64,000 bases of DNA from Erythrophleum ivorense. Taxonomy: Eukaryota > Streptophyta > Magnoliopsida > Fabales > Fabaceae. Location: positions 1,893,501 to 1,957,500 of the forward strand of contig JAIUCV010000117.1 of assembly GCA_026724425.1 (NCBI GenBank). The letters are read 5' to 3'. Position 1 is the first letter of the stretch. Each line of letters opens with the position of its first letter. Made by a program: the position numbers and the translations under genes. The notes below the pieces were generated by a model. It had not been told where the DNA came from, searched no databases, and saw nothing but the letters and a program-made list of their open reading frames with translations. Below, piece by piece: positions 45,355 to 56,974 of the stretch.

Positions 45355-45359
45355 AGTGA

Positions 45360-48300
45360 AGGACGAAGCAAACACACATACAAGTTTGGACATTAGTAGC
45401 TTTCTTAAGTGGCGTCTGTTGCTGCATCAGCAACAAGCTTTAATTAGGGTTTTCTTCATTACTTTCTTGTTAAATTTATACAATAATGTTTCAGAAATGA
45501 ATACAGATGTCTCTACAAGTAGTGTGAAGTCAATGTATGTAATTATGTGAATGCTGTTTTTCGTTGCATGCAAAATTTTATCTTTAATAACTGCGTTAAA
45601 ATCTTTATATGAAAATCTACCATTTTCTGAACAAAAAAAAAAAAACAAAAAGTAAATCTACCATTTAGATTTTTTTAAATTTTTACCTTTTTGTAACATT
45701 TTCTGATATGCAATACCAAAACAAAATTCTAGAAACACAATGATGATGCAACTCTTTGAAAATTTAATTAATAATCTATGTCACGAAGACAAATACTGTA
45801 TTTTTAAAAAAAAATCTACAAATAGAGTTGAGTGGATTCAAAAGAGAACTAATAATATATATAGAATTAGCAACTTATTATAGAGGAATTCGTATTAGTG
45901 AAAACAAAACATGAGAAACTGAAGAAACATAACGAAATCAGTATGTCAATAGTATAGTGAACTTTGCATCCGTTTGTAGTGCCATGAATCTGGAACTTGA
46001 ATTATGGATCTATCACCTATATAACGCAGATGCTCCTAAGTCCTAACCGATATGATAACATAGATCCAATAACTTACATCAATTAATTAATAGCTGTAAA
46101 TTGTAAGTATAATTGTAACTAATAACCCTCAAAAATCACATGGGATACAAATCTTAGTTTCATGTCGGTTTATGAGAGATGACATAACTACTAATAGCTG
46201 TAGAGCATATTGCTAATAGGCGTAGTAGCTGGGATTATTTGTCATATGTAATCGAATGTGATGTTCTCGATACACTTCCAAGCTACCAATAGTCTCATAT
46301 CTTATTTTATTTTTTTATTCAAAAGGAGCTAAGAATATATACCTCAATAAAAATGTATTTACAAACCTTTTATCAAAATACAAAACAAAAGAATTTTATG
46401 CGCATAAATATATATATTTTTTTCAGGTTGATAAGCAATTACGAGAGTGTTAAAACTGATAATATTATCCGACACAAAACAAACTAGTAGAGCTCTCCTG
46501 CACCAAACTTTCTGATTAAACTTCCCACTCATGCATTCTGTAATTTTCCTTGCGTCCTTCATGTTCCTTCACATCTCATCTTTGGGATTAATAACTAATA
46601 AGTAATTCAATTATTCAATACTTTGTAAATAGTTCACTATATAATTTCAGGATGTACTCGATGCTTTTATATTTTTTCTCCCTGAATAAACTTAATTTAT
46701 AAGAACTCTCAATGACTCACAGCTTGTAATCGAAGCAATCTTATCAAACTCAAGCTTCTCAGAGTTCCGTGGAATACTAGCTGGCATCATCGCTAGTTCC
46801 TCCCTGTTTAATTTAAGTTTATTGCTTTGGCTAAACAAGCCCTGCGTTTGTTGCCTTAAATTCTGTGGCCGAATGATTAATGAGAAAATTACTTATCATA
46901 TTTATATTCTGTTCAAAAAAAAAAATAGAACTCTCGATGACCACTCTAGATGGGAGGAGAACTAATTAGGTTGTTGATCCATTACCAAAAAAGAAGGTAT
47001 GTAATACCATCTAATTAATTAGTATAATATACCATCTCCCCCCCACTAAATTTCTATTTTTCATTTGACATTTCGTATCGCGTTTGTTTTATCACTTTTA
47101 TTTTATGTGAATATATATAGGCTCACAATGTTTAGCTTACGTAAGCTTGAATGAATCAAATGTGAAAACTTACCAACGTAGAACCAACATCCGTCTAGGA
47201 AAAGTTACAAACGAACAATTTCAATTCATAAGTTATGAGTCACAACCATAGACAAACAATAAGGGAAAAAATCACTGGTCATTAAAAGAAATGGAATTAA
47301 AATCGCAACAAAAAGTTGCGATAATGTATATAGACAAACGAAAGTTTAGTTTATTTTTGTGTGTGCGCGTGTGTTTTTGGATAAAGAAAAGGTTGATAAC
47401 TGATTATCTTAAGAAACTTTCATACACGCAATTTACGGTCCATGAAGTACCGAGTACGTCTGCATTTGGGACTGGGTACGTTTTTTATTTTATTTTAACT
47501 ACAATTACGTTTGCATTTATGTTATAGGTCTTTCAATGAAACCACGAGTTTTAATGTTATAACTAATGCTCTGAACTGTAACAAAAAAAATAAAATATTA
47601 AGAAATTTTTTAATTTTTTATTTTTTTCAAAATAAAATATGTTTTATCATCATTTACAAAAAATTTAACCAATAAAATTTCAATCTACAGAATTTAAACA
47701 GTCAAAACAACAAAATACAATTAATTTTTACATTGAAATGTGAACAAATTTTTGTTTCTAAAAAGTCACTTATTTCAGAACAGATAGAGTATTATATTTG
47801 TAAATCGTAGACGCAAATGATTTGAGTTTAAGCTTTTGGTTTACAGTTTACAAAAAAAGTATTTTTAAAAAAACGTTTCATATAATCTAAAAATTTCATA
47901 CGTAAAGGCAGACATACGATTTTTTCGCCTGATATAATTGAGACTGTAATGTTGTAAGAACTGAAAAAATATGTGCATTTAGAAATTATAGACAATGTTT
48001 GCAATATGTAAACGTAAACGTAAATATCAACGTTCACATTTATAAACATTATATCATAAAAGCCAATTTAGTGAATGCTACTCTTTTCACATGAAGTTAA
48101 GAAAGTAAGTGAATGTGGTTCTATTACAAGAAAAAACGTACAAGGAAATAGGTAATCCTATACGAGTAGATATAACATTGTACACTTCAGAGTCACGTTC
48201 TCTTTAAGGGACTTGTGGCCCTCTTTTTCCAAACAATGATTCAAAAAGTTAACCAAGAGGTTGTTAGCCTAACAAATTTCAATCTTGAATGTTTCTTGGT

Positions 48301-49530
48301 AAGTCATCTATTTCAGAAAAAGTGGTCGACAAAACTGTTTATAATTTTGACTTATTATTATATTGATATTTTTTTAAATTATAAGTGGGATGAATTTTTT
48401 TTTTTTACAAAACTATGTGACAATGAATGCAAAAGGTTAAGAGGAATGTCATACTGTTATGTTAGCTCCGTGATTGGAAAAAGGAACCTAACTCATGCAA
48501 TCCTTTAATCTCAAGTCTTGTATTTTTGTGTCGTGGGCATGTCAAAAACACCAACATGCATGTTTATGGTTTAGTGAAAAATTGACCACGTAACATCTAT
48601 GAAAGACATGTGTGAGACTGACGTATAGTAATAGTATGTAGCATAATCTGTATTTATTCATTATTATTCTATATATGCTTAAGCTTATCTGTATTCTATT
48701 AAATATCATGAATGGGGCAATTCTTAAATATACCACAAAACTAGTTTAATTTTTTCATCCATACCAATTTTTCTCTCATAAATATCATACTAATAAGGAG
48801 TTGAACATGGGTTGGAAAAGCCCTATATACAACTAAAAAATGGCGTACAATACCGGCAACCCCGTAGCTGTATGCCATACTATACTAGTGTATCAGTTAA
48901 TTACTTCCAAAATATTTTGACCGTAAAATTCAATTACATTACTTATAAGTGATGCAATTATTATGCAAATATTAAAAATAAATGATACAAAACACACTTT
49001 TAATTTGCAGTGCACATATTTTTTCTTTGTCATCTCGTCGACAATATATTTAAGATTTATCAAAACACGTGACACTCACGGGGTTTTTTCTACAAATATC
49101 TTGCCGTTTCTAGAGCATTTTGGTCGTATAAATGTAGGGTTGTTAATCCCTGGTTTGAGATGATGATGATTTCAAAAAAATTAGAGGTTGATGGTATGCA
49201 AAAGAAGTGAACCGTAATTCAACACTGATTTGAGAAGCAAAATGATTTTTTTTTAAAGTTTTGTTTATTCTGTAAAGAAAATCATATCATTTCACAGTGA
49301 CACATGTGACAATAATCCTAGATCTGTCCCTACATAAATGATCAAATTATTACACTAATACTTGATATATAGAAGATTTTTGTATGATTTGTTACATTTT
49401 TTGCTTTTTTATTTATTTATGTTTTGCTTAATTTTTTTCATATTTTTGTCTATATTTTTAATTTATGTTAAATTCTCAGTAATTATAATTTCTGAAGTCT
49501 ATCTAATAATATAAAGAACGAAGAACTGAT
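45360..49530. other. AT-rich intergenic region, no supported gene
   Basis: Over 4 kb of AT-rich DNA in which the open frames (45356, 46359, 47291, 47828, 48215, 48893 and others) are short, rich in Ile, Phe, Tyr and Lys from base composition alone, and lack domains or splice partners. No RNA gene, terminal repeat or array was recognised. It may hold decayed transposons beyond visual recognition. Confidence 0.6.
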
Positions 49531-49534
49531 GTAA

Positions 49535-51107
49535 GAGCATCTCCATCGGGAGATTTAACGTGGGTTTTAAACTTAAAAATAGATAAAAAAAAAAAGATTT
49601 AACAAAACATTAATCTAAAACCGAGTTCTACCCAAAAAACTTTTGCTGAATTAAAAACCGAACACGTGTCGTGTTTACGGTTTTCACGGATTATTTTTTC
49701 TCTCTATCTCTCTCTCTCCACGCGATGCGAATCGCATTCTTCCCAATGTCTTGCCGTCGATCGGTCTCCGTCGGACCAGTGATCGGAAAAGATGATCTCC
49801 GTGTCTCTCTTTCTCGCTCCGTTTTGTTAATATTTGTCTCCCTGTCACTGTTTCTCTCTATCTCTATCTCTATCTCTCTGTTTCTCTACCTCCGATTTCC
49901 GGTCACGATTGGGCCTTTTCCGATTCTACGCCGTCAACGGACTGAGCAAAGGCAACTCTCGTGGAGTATTCCAGATTCCAAAGGCAACTCTCGTCCATCC
50001 ATAACTGAAGCTGAAAGATTGAAGCTGATTTCTGAAGGCTGCAATCCAAAATTTGTGAGTTTGATGATTCATGTTTCAGTTTGCCTCTTCATGAATCTTC
50101 TCAGAAACTTGTTCATTTGTGTCTATGATCTGATTAGATTCTCTGGTTTATTTTTGTTGTTTATGAATGGCCTGCAATGCTTAATCGTGATGAGATTTCT
50201 CTTTGTTTAACTGTAGTTTATGATCGTTACTTGAAGACACTTCCCATGAGGCCACTTATCCATATCGTCCAACTCCTCTATGCATTTTCTATACTCTTTG
50301 ATTAAGTTTTGAGATTATTTTGTTGAACTCTGGGATGTATCAGGGCACCAGAGATACAAAGATTGCCGCTCATTGTTCTATTCACAAATCAATGGTCTAT
50401 CTCTCTCAACTTATATCCATGTTGTTCATCTTTATTGTGACTGAAACAATGTCATAAAGCGTGAATTTTTATATGTAGAGGAGTTTATATTCGTTCATGA
50501 TCTCTCTCAAAGAAGAACAAAAACAAATTTGCAGAAATTGGCGAGGTTGCAGCAACCGGAACACATTGCAGTTTACATGGAGATCCTTACAAGTACAACA
50601 ACAACACGTTACCGCCACTTCCAGCACAACGCAACTTAACTCCTCCTTCGACGCTGTATTTGCAGCAACTGGTGTCTACTCCTGGTAACTACACTATCCC
50701 AAGATTATCTCTTTCGAGTGTACAACATGAAACAAACAACAATGGCAATGCAAGGTCTAAGCGAATGGATATTAACGTTTGAAGTCTCTTTCTCATTTTT
50801 GCTTTTGGATCTATTGTTCTTTTTGATTTTTTTTTGTTTCTATTGGTTTCTTTTTTCTTTGTGGTTGTATGCAGGTGGTAAAGTGAATATCTGCGTAAAC
50901 CAAACCAATTAATTATAAACAAAATCTCTCTGTTGAAATTGAGTTTAGGTTCACAAGTGAATTTTTTTTGTTTAAGAACCATATTAATGGTTCTACCAAT
51001 GGAGGATACAAAAATTAAGATTCATTACAAAAGTTTTTAGAATAAAGTGATTTTATAATAAAAAATGGTTAAAAATCCAAATTCTGGTTTTAGCGATGGA
51101 GATGGTC
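49535..51107. mobile_element. PIF/Harbinger-like non-autonomous element
   Basis: The left end is GAGCATCTCCATCG at 49535 and the right end, read inverted, is GACCATCTCCATCG at 51107, one mismatch in 14. A TAA target duplication flanks both ends (49532-49534 and 51108-51110), the preference of PIF/Harbinger transposases. No DDE transposase or Myb-like gene is inside. The interior carries CT-rich, leader-like DNA (49680-49880), intron-like T-rich DNA and a short open segment near 50565-50785. Confidence 0.82.
50560..50790 (+). pseudogene. Possible captured coding segment, unidentified
   Basis: One plus-strand frame reads HGDPYKYNNNTLPPLPAQRN, then LTPPSTLYLQQLVSTPGNYT and ends SKRMDIN. The composition (Asn, Gln, Pro and Ser with a basic tail) resembles the flexible region of a plant transcription factor. 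No start, stop or domain is defined and I cannot name a parent. It sits inside the Harbinger-like element downstream of CT-rich 5'UTR-like DNA. Confidence 0.3.
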
Positions 51108-51666
51108 TAATGAATCAGCGTTCATACTATTAAATATTAGGCCCGGCAACGGATCAGATATCCGGCTTTTTCAGGATATCCGTGAAACAACGCAGTTTTT
51201 TTTTTACATTAAATAACTCTAAGTGCGGAAATTCTCAAATCATATAACTCAATAAATAACAATTCAAACAACAATATTCAATTTCATAAATAATATAAAT
51301 TGCTAACAACCTTATATGGTGCGGTTACTACTCGACAAAAATTATAAAAACAGGAAAGAGGAAGAATTGTAGAAACTTTAGAATAAGTTTGATGAACTAG
51401 CTGAGAAATTCGACGAGATCGGAAAAAAGGGTTGTGACTTAAACATCAGAACCAAGTCAGGAATCTAGAAGCGGAAAATCTACGCTTGAGAGTTTTGAAA
51501 AAGAGAGAAGTAGAAGGATCAACTCCTTAGCAAACTCCAAAGGACAATGACCTGCAATTATCAATTTGGGAAAGAAACATTAATCTAAAACTCATCTTGA
51601 TATCTATTCTACCAGAAAATATATTCAACTGATTGTCCTTAAATTGCTACATCGTACCTGAATCAG

Positions 51667-51939
51667 TTACTTATACGCCGCCGGCGTGAAACGGTCACAC
51701 AACTTATATTGGCGTCCATATAGGGATTGCGCTGGCTTTCGTGTCCTGAGTGCAACCGGCACATCATCCACTATCCCTTTACTCTGTTTATTCCTCCTCA
51801 CATAGACACGTAGCTCACCATCTTTTGATCCATTTCCACCAGAACCCGTATGAAGCTGTAGCTCACCATCTTTTGAACCAGAACCCGTCTGCTTTTCTTC
51901 CTCGCCCGTTCCCGTCAGTTCCCCTCCGTTCTTGTCCAT
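51667..51939 (-). pseudogene. Unidentified Gly/Lys-rich frame, possibly retrotransposon-derived
   Basis: 90-codon minus-strand frame with an internal repeat (GSGSKDGELQLHTGSG and NGSKDGELRVYVRRN), followed by VDDVPVALRTRKPAQSLYG. VYxRRN followed by VPxALRxxxR recalls the linker before the reverse transcriptase of Copia polyproteins. The resemblance is weak and no other Copia domain is nearby. The spacer 51110-51660 shows no gene. Confidence 0.3.
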
Positions 51940-52074
51940 TCCCGTCCGTTCCCGCTTTGATATATCAGATCGATATTTGCTATCAGAATCACTTCCGACA
52001 TCAAACGCAACGGAAAGAGCAAATATCGATATGATATATCAAAAGCAGAGAGTACATGTCCACGGATGTGTAAG

Positions 52075-54386
52075 ATGGAATTTCGCAGCACGGGTGAAAA
52101 AGGATATACACTGCATGGCATATACAAGTCATTAGGAACTGATCAGGTTAGTTTGATTTTGGTATGCTGGTTTCTTAGTTTGACTTTGATTCCTGAACTA
52201 TCATAATTCGTTGCTTTGTCTTGAAATTTCCCTTTTTAGCTGGACATCAAGTCTATTTTGGTACCTAAGATTGATGAGCATCATCTGGTGGCAGAAGTCA
52301 AAGAACCCGAAACATATCATCCCACCGTCAACAACTGGAAACATGTTTTGACGGAACAACAAAATAAAATTTGCTGGGATCATCTCTACGAAAAAGATCA
52401 ATCCAACTGGGCTGTTGAAGTCAAAAAGAACACAAGACAAAAAAAAACCGGACAATTTAGAGACAAACCTGGAGGTGGGAGAAGATGGAACTGAAAGAGA
52501 TGTAAGATTATTGTGATTTATCCTTAAAACACAAAATATTATTTGAATTAATTTTACTTATTTAATAATATGCTGTATTTAAAATTAACTACTTTGAGTT
52601 TGTTTATGGCTTAGGACCTCCCTGTGATGCGGGATTGGAGAAATTATATGGGAATTATAAGTAACGTCCTCAAGCAAGGAGATGAGTGTATGTTATAATT
52701 GATCATTTTAAAATTATTAATTATTTGTGTTGACTAATATTGTTATTAACATATTGTTGGTTTTCGTTGTAGTGATATGCTGGGCAATTGCTTTTATTAG
52801 AGCTGTTGAAGCACTTTTAAACATTGGTAAAAGACTCGAGCAGCAAAGATCCTTTTCTGTTCAGCATTTAATCAACAATGTGGAAGTTAATATACATGGA
52901 TTGGGAGATAGTGGAATTCTCGGAGACTTTGTTACGACCAATGGTATCTTAGAGGAAGGCCAATGTTCTTACAAACACACGAAACAAACGTGTCACCATG
53001 AAAATGTAAGGTTATTGTTTTATGAATCACATTGTGTCATGATGGTATAAGGTCGATAGTTGTATAAACTTGGTTGTCTTTTGTTTACGATATTAAGTAA
53101 ATTAAGGACTTTGTTGAAAAATATTGTTGCTTATTTCTTTTCTTATAGGCTGAGGTGGAGACGATTGACCGTTTCATCAACATCAAACCGGTCGATGACG
53201 TGGAGCTTGCTAGGCTGGTGTGGAGACATCCGGTGGTTGGAGTGATTCCGTTGTGGGGAAATCTAACTAATTACAGAGGCGTAAGTGAAGTGACTACATT
53301 GTCTTTAATTAGCACATGGAATACGATATACTGTGTTATTGTTGTTTAATTAGCACATTGTATCCTCAGTCTTAGCTTCTCTTCAACATTGATTTTCTTC
53401 CGTTTTTGTTACGTTTGTCTTGTAACAACAAAGTTTATTTGTACACCAAAAATATAAACAAATCCGAACCGGCCTGAAATGAATCGAATAACTCAAACCA
53501 GAACCGATCATTACTTTAAAGTTTAAACTAAAAATTGAACCGAATCGAAAGAAACCAAAATTCAATATGTTAACAGACATTTCATAAATTAAAATTAGAG
53601 GAAACCGATCTAAAATACAATTCCGGTTTTATTTTCGTAACTCCAAATTAAACCTGAACAAAGCAATTAATTTATGTGTTTTTTTAACCGAGGTGATCTC
53701 GTATGTTGATCTATGGTTATTACTTTTAATATTTGGTTCTAGAGTGCCACATGGTAGGTGATACTGTATATAATAAAGTTTAATTGGAGTGTGGGACAAA
53801 TTTCGAGATTTATTTGAGGTTAGTGAAGCATGTTCAAATTTGGTGCACAAGCAAGAGAGTATTCAATGATTGGAGATTAAGACTTGTTAGGTTCTTTTGA
53901 TGGAGCAACTTGTCATTGGAAACGCTGCAGCTTGGAGAATTTTCTTTGGCGATTTGTTAGTGTAATTAATTTGATAATATTAAACAACATCATCGTGATA
54001 AGAGAAAGTTTTATACAATTTGGTTGTGGTTGTTCAAGTTTATACATACGCTATACTGTGTTATTGTTGTTTAACTAAATATGTTTTGATTATTATTGAT
54101 AACCACATTGCAGGGAATATATAAGCCCAAGTCTTCATGAAATGATAAAGTTCGATTACATGCTGTTCTCATTTTGGGTTTTGGAAAGGACAAGAAAGGA
54201 TATTACTGGATTGTACAAAATAGCTGGGGAAGAAAATGGGGAGACAAAGGATTCGGGAAATTTCACAGGAAAGATTAACGAGGGAAACGCTCACTGTTCC
54301 TCGAAATATATTACGCAGAGAAGAAGGGTTTCCAAAGAAGACAAAAAAGTAAGAGGCCACTACTTTCTAGGATTTCACTTTTTTAA
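52075..54386 (+). pseudogene. Papain-like (C1A) cysteine protease pseudogene
   Basis: Exons can be followed from 52075-52146, from 52240 (donor unclear), then 52615-52687, 52773-53005, 53149-53280 and 54114-54386. RDWRNYMG leads into VLKQGDELICWAIAFIRAV, which keeps the Q-x5-C-W spacing of the papain oxyanion glutamine and catalytic cysteine. Later come LHAVLILGFGKDKKGYYWIV and QNSWGRKWGDKGFGK with catalytic His and Asn. Two in-frame stops kill it: TGA after IYKPKSS, just before the His segment, and TAA after FHRKD. Homologous coding sequence continues after each. The last intron is swollen by about 700 bases of repeat DNA. It belongs to the divergent Arabidopsis cysteine-proteinase-like family lacking a standard prodomain. 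Confidence 0.75.
53440..53640. repeat. GAACCG-rich repeat block inside the protease pseudogene intron
   Basis: Repeated AACCGAA and GAACCGAT-type units similar to the GGTTCGG block at 29231-29790. On either side are near-identical 33-base copies of ATACG(A/C)TATACTGTGTTATTG plus TTGTTTAA (53323-53351 and 54046-54075), which may mark an insertion between duplicated flanks. Confidence 0.6.
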
Positions 54387-55162
54387 GACTACCGAAGATG
54401 GAGTTTTTGGCGAAATGAATGTTGTTGAACATTTAGATCTCTATTTCTTTTGATTTTCCGTTCCCAAAATCTGATCAACCAGCTTGCATTCTTAGTGTCT
54501 TCTAGATTGGTTTTCCCTCTGTTAACGAGTTTAATTTGCTTTATCTTTGTTACGTCTCTCTTTATTCTACCTGTTTTTTTTTTTGTCTCTGTTAATGAAA
54601 CGACTTCCACTTTCTTGTGAGGTTGTTGAATCAACCAGTATACCACGGTCAGAGTCTTGAAATTAAACAGCAATGAATGAAGGAAAAATAGCAATGATTT
54701 GAAAAAACATAGAATTTAAACAATTTGAATTCTCTTTAGATGAAACTTGTTGTACTCTCTCACCATCTTTAAGGGTGACACAAGATTCTGTGCATCTTCA
54801 TACCCCCAAGAACATAATGTAACCATTCACCAGTCACTCCCATTTCTATCAAATTTGGATAATCAAACTTTGATAGAATGAAAATACAAGACTTGAACGA
54901 CCAACTACAATGCATAAGTCTGAAGGCTGAACACGATAATTATTTAGGGTATTATTACATTAAGTCGCTTCAGAACTAATGCTCCAGATAAAGTGTCTTC
55001 CCACTGGAAGACCACGGAGTTGAAGTCAAGTCGTCATCATCTGTTTGCATCGAAGATTATAAAGTATTCAGTTTAAACGACACAGCACATGCACAGCCAG
55101 GAGCTAAACTCTAATAACCTCCAGATTCAACTCAAGAAGTAGAACAAGTTAGAAAATGTACC

Positions 55163-55901
55163 TCATGAAACAAATGGTTCTTGTGTAGGCCTTAGCCTGA
55201 AGTCACGAACCAAGATCTCATCCATGAACGTTCGCACCTTTGCTTGGTAAAGTTTTGGCTCTGGATTTGGCTCAGAAACATCTTTGGCCCAAAAGGTTAT
55301 GTAAAAGAGAAAACCTTGGACGCCTATTACATTGGCACTCACATACTTGACAAACACAAGATCTGTTCCCTGCGAGAGAGAGAAAAATAAAATCATTAGA
55401 AGAAAACACAGAGAAGAAAGATCAATCAAAGCAAGCAAAGCTCTTACGGATTCTTCGTTCTCTTCGTCGATGGCAGTCTTTATGAGCAAATCCATTAACT
55501 CGTTATTGCTCATTACATCATCGAATTCTCCTCCCCATTCGAATTTGACGGCTGTGAAGTCGTACTCGAAACTATCCCAGTCCACATCGTAACCCTAAAA
55601 TCATCATGAGAAACTACGATTAAAATCGGTGGTTGCTCCGAAACCCTAAATCTAAAAGGAGTATAGATATTTAATTATTTACCTCGCTCTTTTCAAACTG
55701 CTCCGCATACATCTTTCGCTGTCTCATATATTCCGGATCCTTGTAATCTCCGGGTCGGAGAATTCGCTTATCTGATGAGTCCTCTGCCGCCTCAGCATCG
55801 GGGACCTCTTTCGGATCTGTCTTCAACGGCGGAGAAGTTTTCTCCGTCGATTCTAATTCTGCCCCAAACTTGGTGAAATCAGCAAAATCGACCTCTGTCA
55901 T
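55163..55901 (-). CDS. Cystatin/monellin-fold small protein, 190 residues
   Basis: Three exons join in frame: 55901-55683, 55594-55448 and 55369-55163 (573 bases). The N-terminal third is acidic and disordered-looking, followed by ILRPGDYKDPEYMRQRKMY, a WDSFEYDFTAVKFEW segment, and a final strand pattern KYVSANVIGVQGFLFYITFW then LYQAKVRTF. That is the shape of the cystatin QxVxG loop and following strands as seen in plant-specific cystatin-like families (UPF0725/DUF626 and relatives). The first-loop residues differ from inhibitory cystatins (NVIGVQG rather than QVVAG), so protease inhibition is uncertain. No signal peptide. Intact. The family call is by overall pattern only. Confidence 0.7.
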
Positions 55902-55909
55902 TGCCTTTT

Positions 55910-56230
55910 ACTTTTCCTCCTTTTCGTGTCCAGAAAGTAATCCACAAAAGGAGAGAAGTGAGCGTGTATGACCTTAAAATAAATTAATACCATTAAAAAC
56001 GTTTATTACAAAAAGACCTTCAAACTTTTTAATTTTTATAAATCTACCACCTAACTAACAAAAAAATCCTAAACGAATTTTCTACATCAAACAATTGATA
56101 AACCGTCTTAGGCTTTTTAACAGTTGTGCCAAGACGTTGGTAAGGATTTTACAGACAAACAGAGAAATGGAAACTGTAATGAGGAAAAATTTCTGCAACT
56201 AAAAGCATTGAATCAAAGATCAAAACAGCC
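55910..56230. other. Intergenic spacer
   Basis: The 5' flank of the cystatin-like gene, followed by AT-rich DNA up to the retrotransposon. No gene recognised. Confidence 0.5.
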
Positions 56231-56974
56231 TAATAAATAGCTCTGATATGGTGATTGTTGCAAATTTTGAAGCTTACAAATAAGTCAAGCTTCCAAGATT
56301 CCGAATCCATTTGGTATCGATTGACCGCTGATACAAGCACCAAGCTGTCAAGGGCTTGTATGATCCGGTTTTCAAGGCTTTGGGCCGGCTTAGCCGAGGG
56401 TTGGTGCAACTGGTCGAGCTACTCTAACCAATTGAACCGGGTGGTTTAATAACAATCTGTTCTTCCCACAAACGGCTTGTCAACCGGGTTGTCAACCTGT
56501 TTGGCAGGTTAAAATGGATTAAAGTGCACCACACAAGCTGCGAAAGGCTCGTGATACAACACAAAGATTCTCTTGACTAAGGAGGAACGGGGCTCGACTT
56601 AGGCAAAGAGAAAAGACAAGTTTTTACACAGAAAAACTTAGTTTGAAGAAAATTCGATGTTTATTAATTCAAGGGTGAAAATACAATGCTGTGAGAGGGG
56701 ACTTTATATAGAGTCCAAACAGCTGTGCCCTTCTAGGGGTCTTTGAAATAGATTACATAAATCAAGGAAATAAATGAAAGTGCAACAATCATGCTTATTC
56801 ATAATAAAACGAAAATTGACTAAAAAGAAACAAGGAAACAAGAAATTCAAATGTTTAGTCAAGATAATAAATATGATAGCTTAAAGACTTACCTTACTTA
56901 CCTCTAGTCGTGGTCAGAGTTGTGTAATAAAAGGGAAGTTGTGACTTGGGTTATCTTGACTTGAGTTGGCGTCT
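56229..56974 (-). mobile_element. Probable LTR region after the gypsy pol gene (left arm), with tRNA-Met-like primer site
   Basis: Downstream of pol on the minus strand lie a TATA box (CTCTATATAAAG, 56703-56714), a leader-like stretch, and at about 56232-56248 CACCATATCAGAGC. The last part resembles the initiator-tRNA-Met primer-binding complement TGGTATCAGAGC that follows a plant 5' LTR. The exact LTR limits cannot be set because the matching LTR is outside the window. The same sequence, as far as visible, follows pol in the right arm (from 63697). Confidence 0.55.

Noticed and set aside
47291..47527. 78-codon frame in the AT-rich intergenic region
   Set aside because: Composition matches random AT-rich translation, with no domain or conserved neighbour.
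53323..54075. 33-base flanking repeats as a target-site duplication
   Set aside because: Too long and slightly diverged for any known transposon class; more likely a local duplication.
56400..56450. tRNA-like phrase GGTTCAATTGGTTAGAG on the minus strand
   Set aside because: It does not fold into acceptor and T stems of tRNA length; it is part of the LTR leader.
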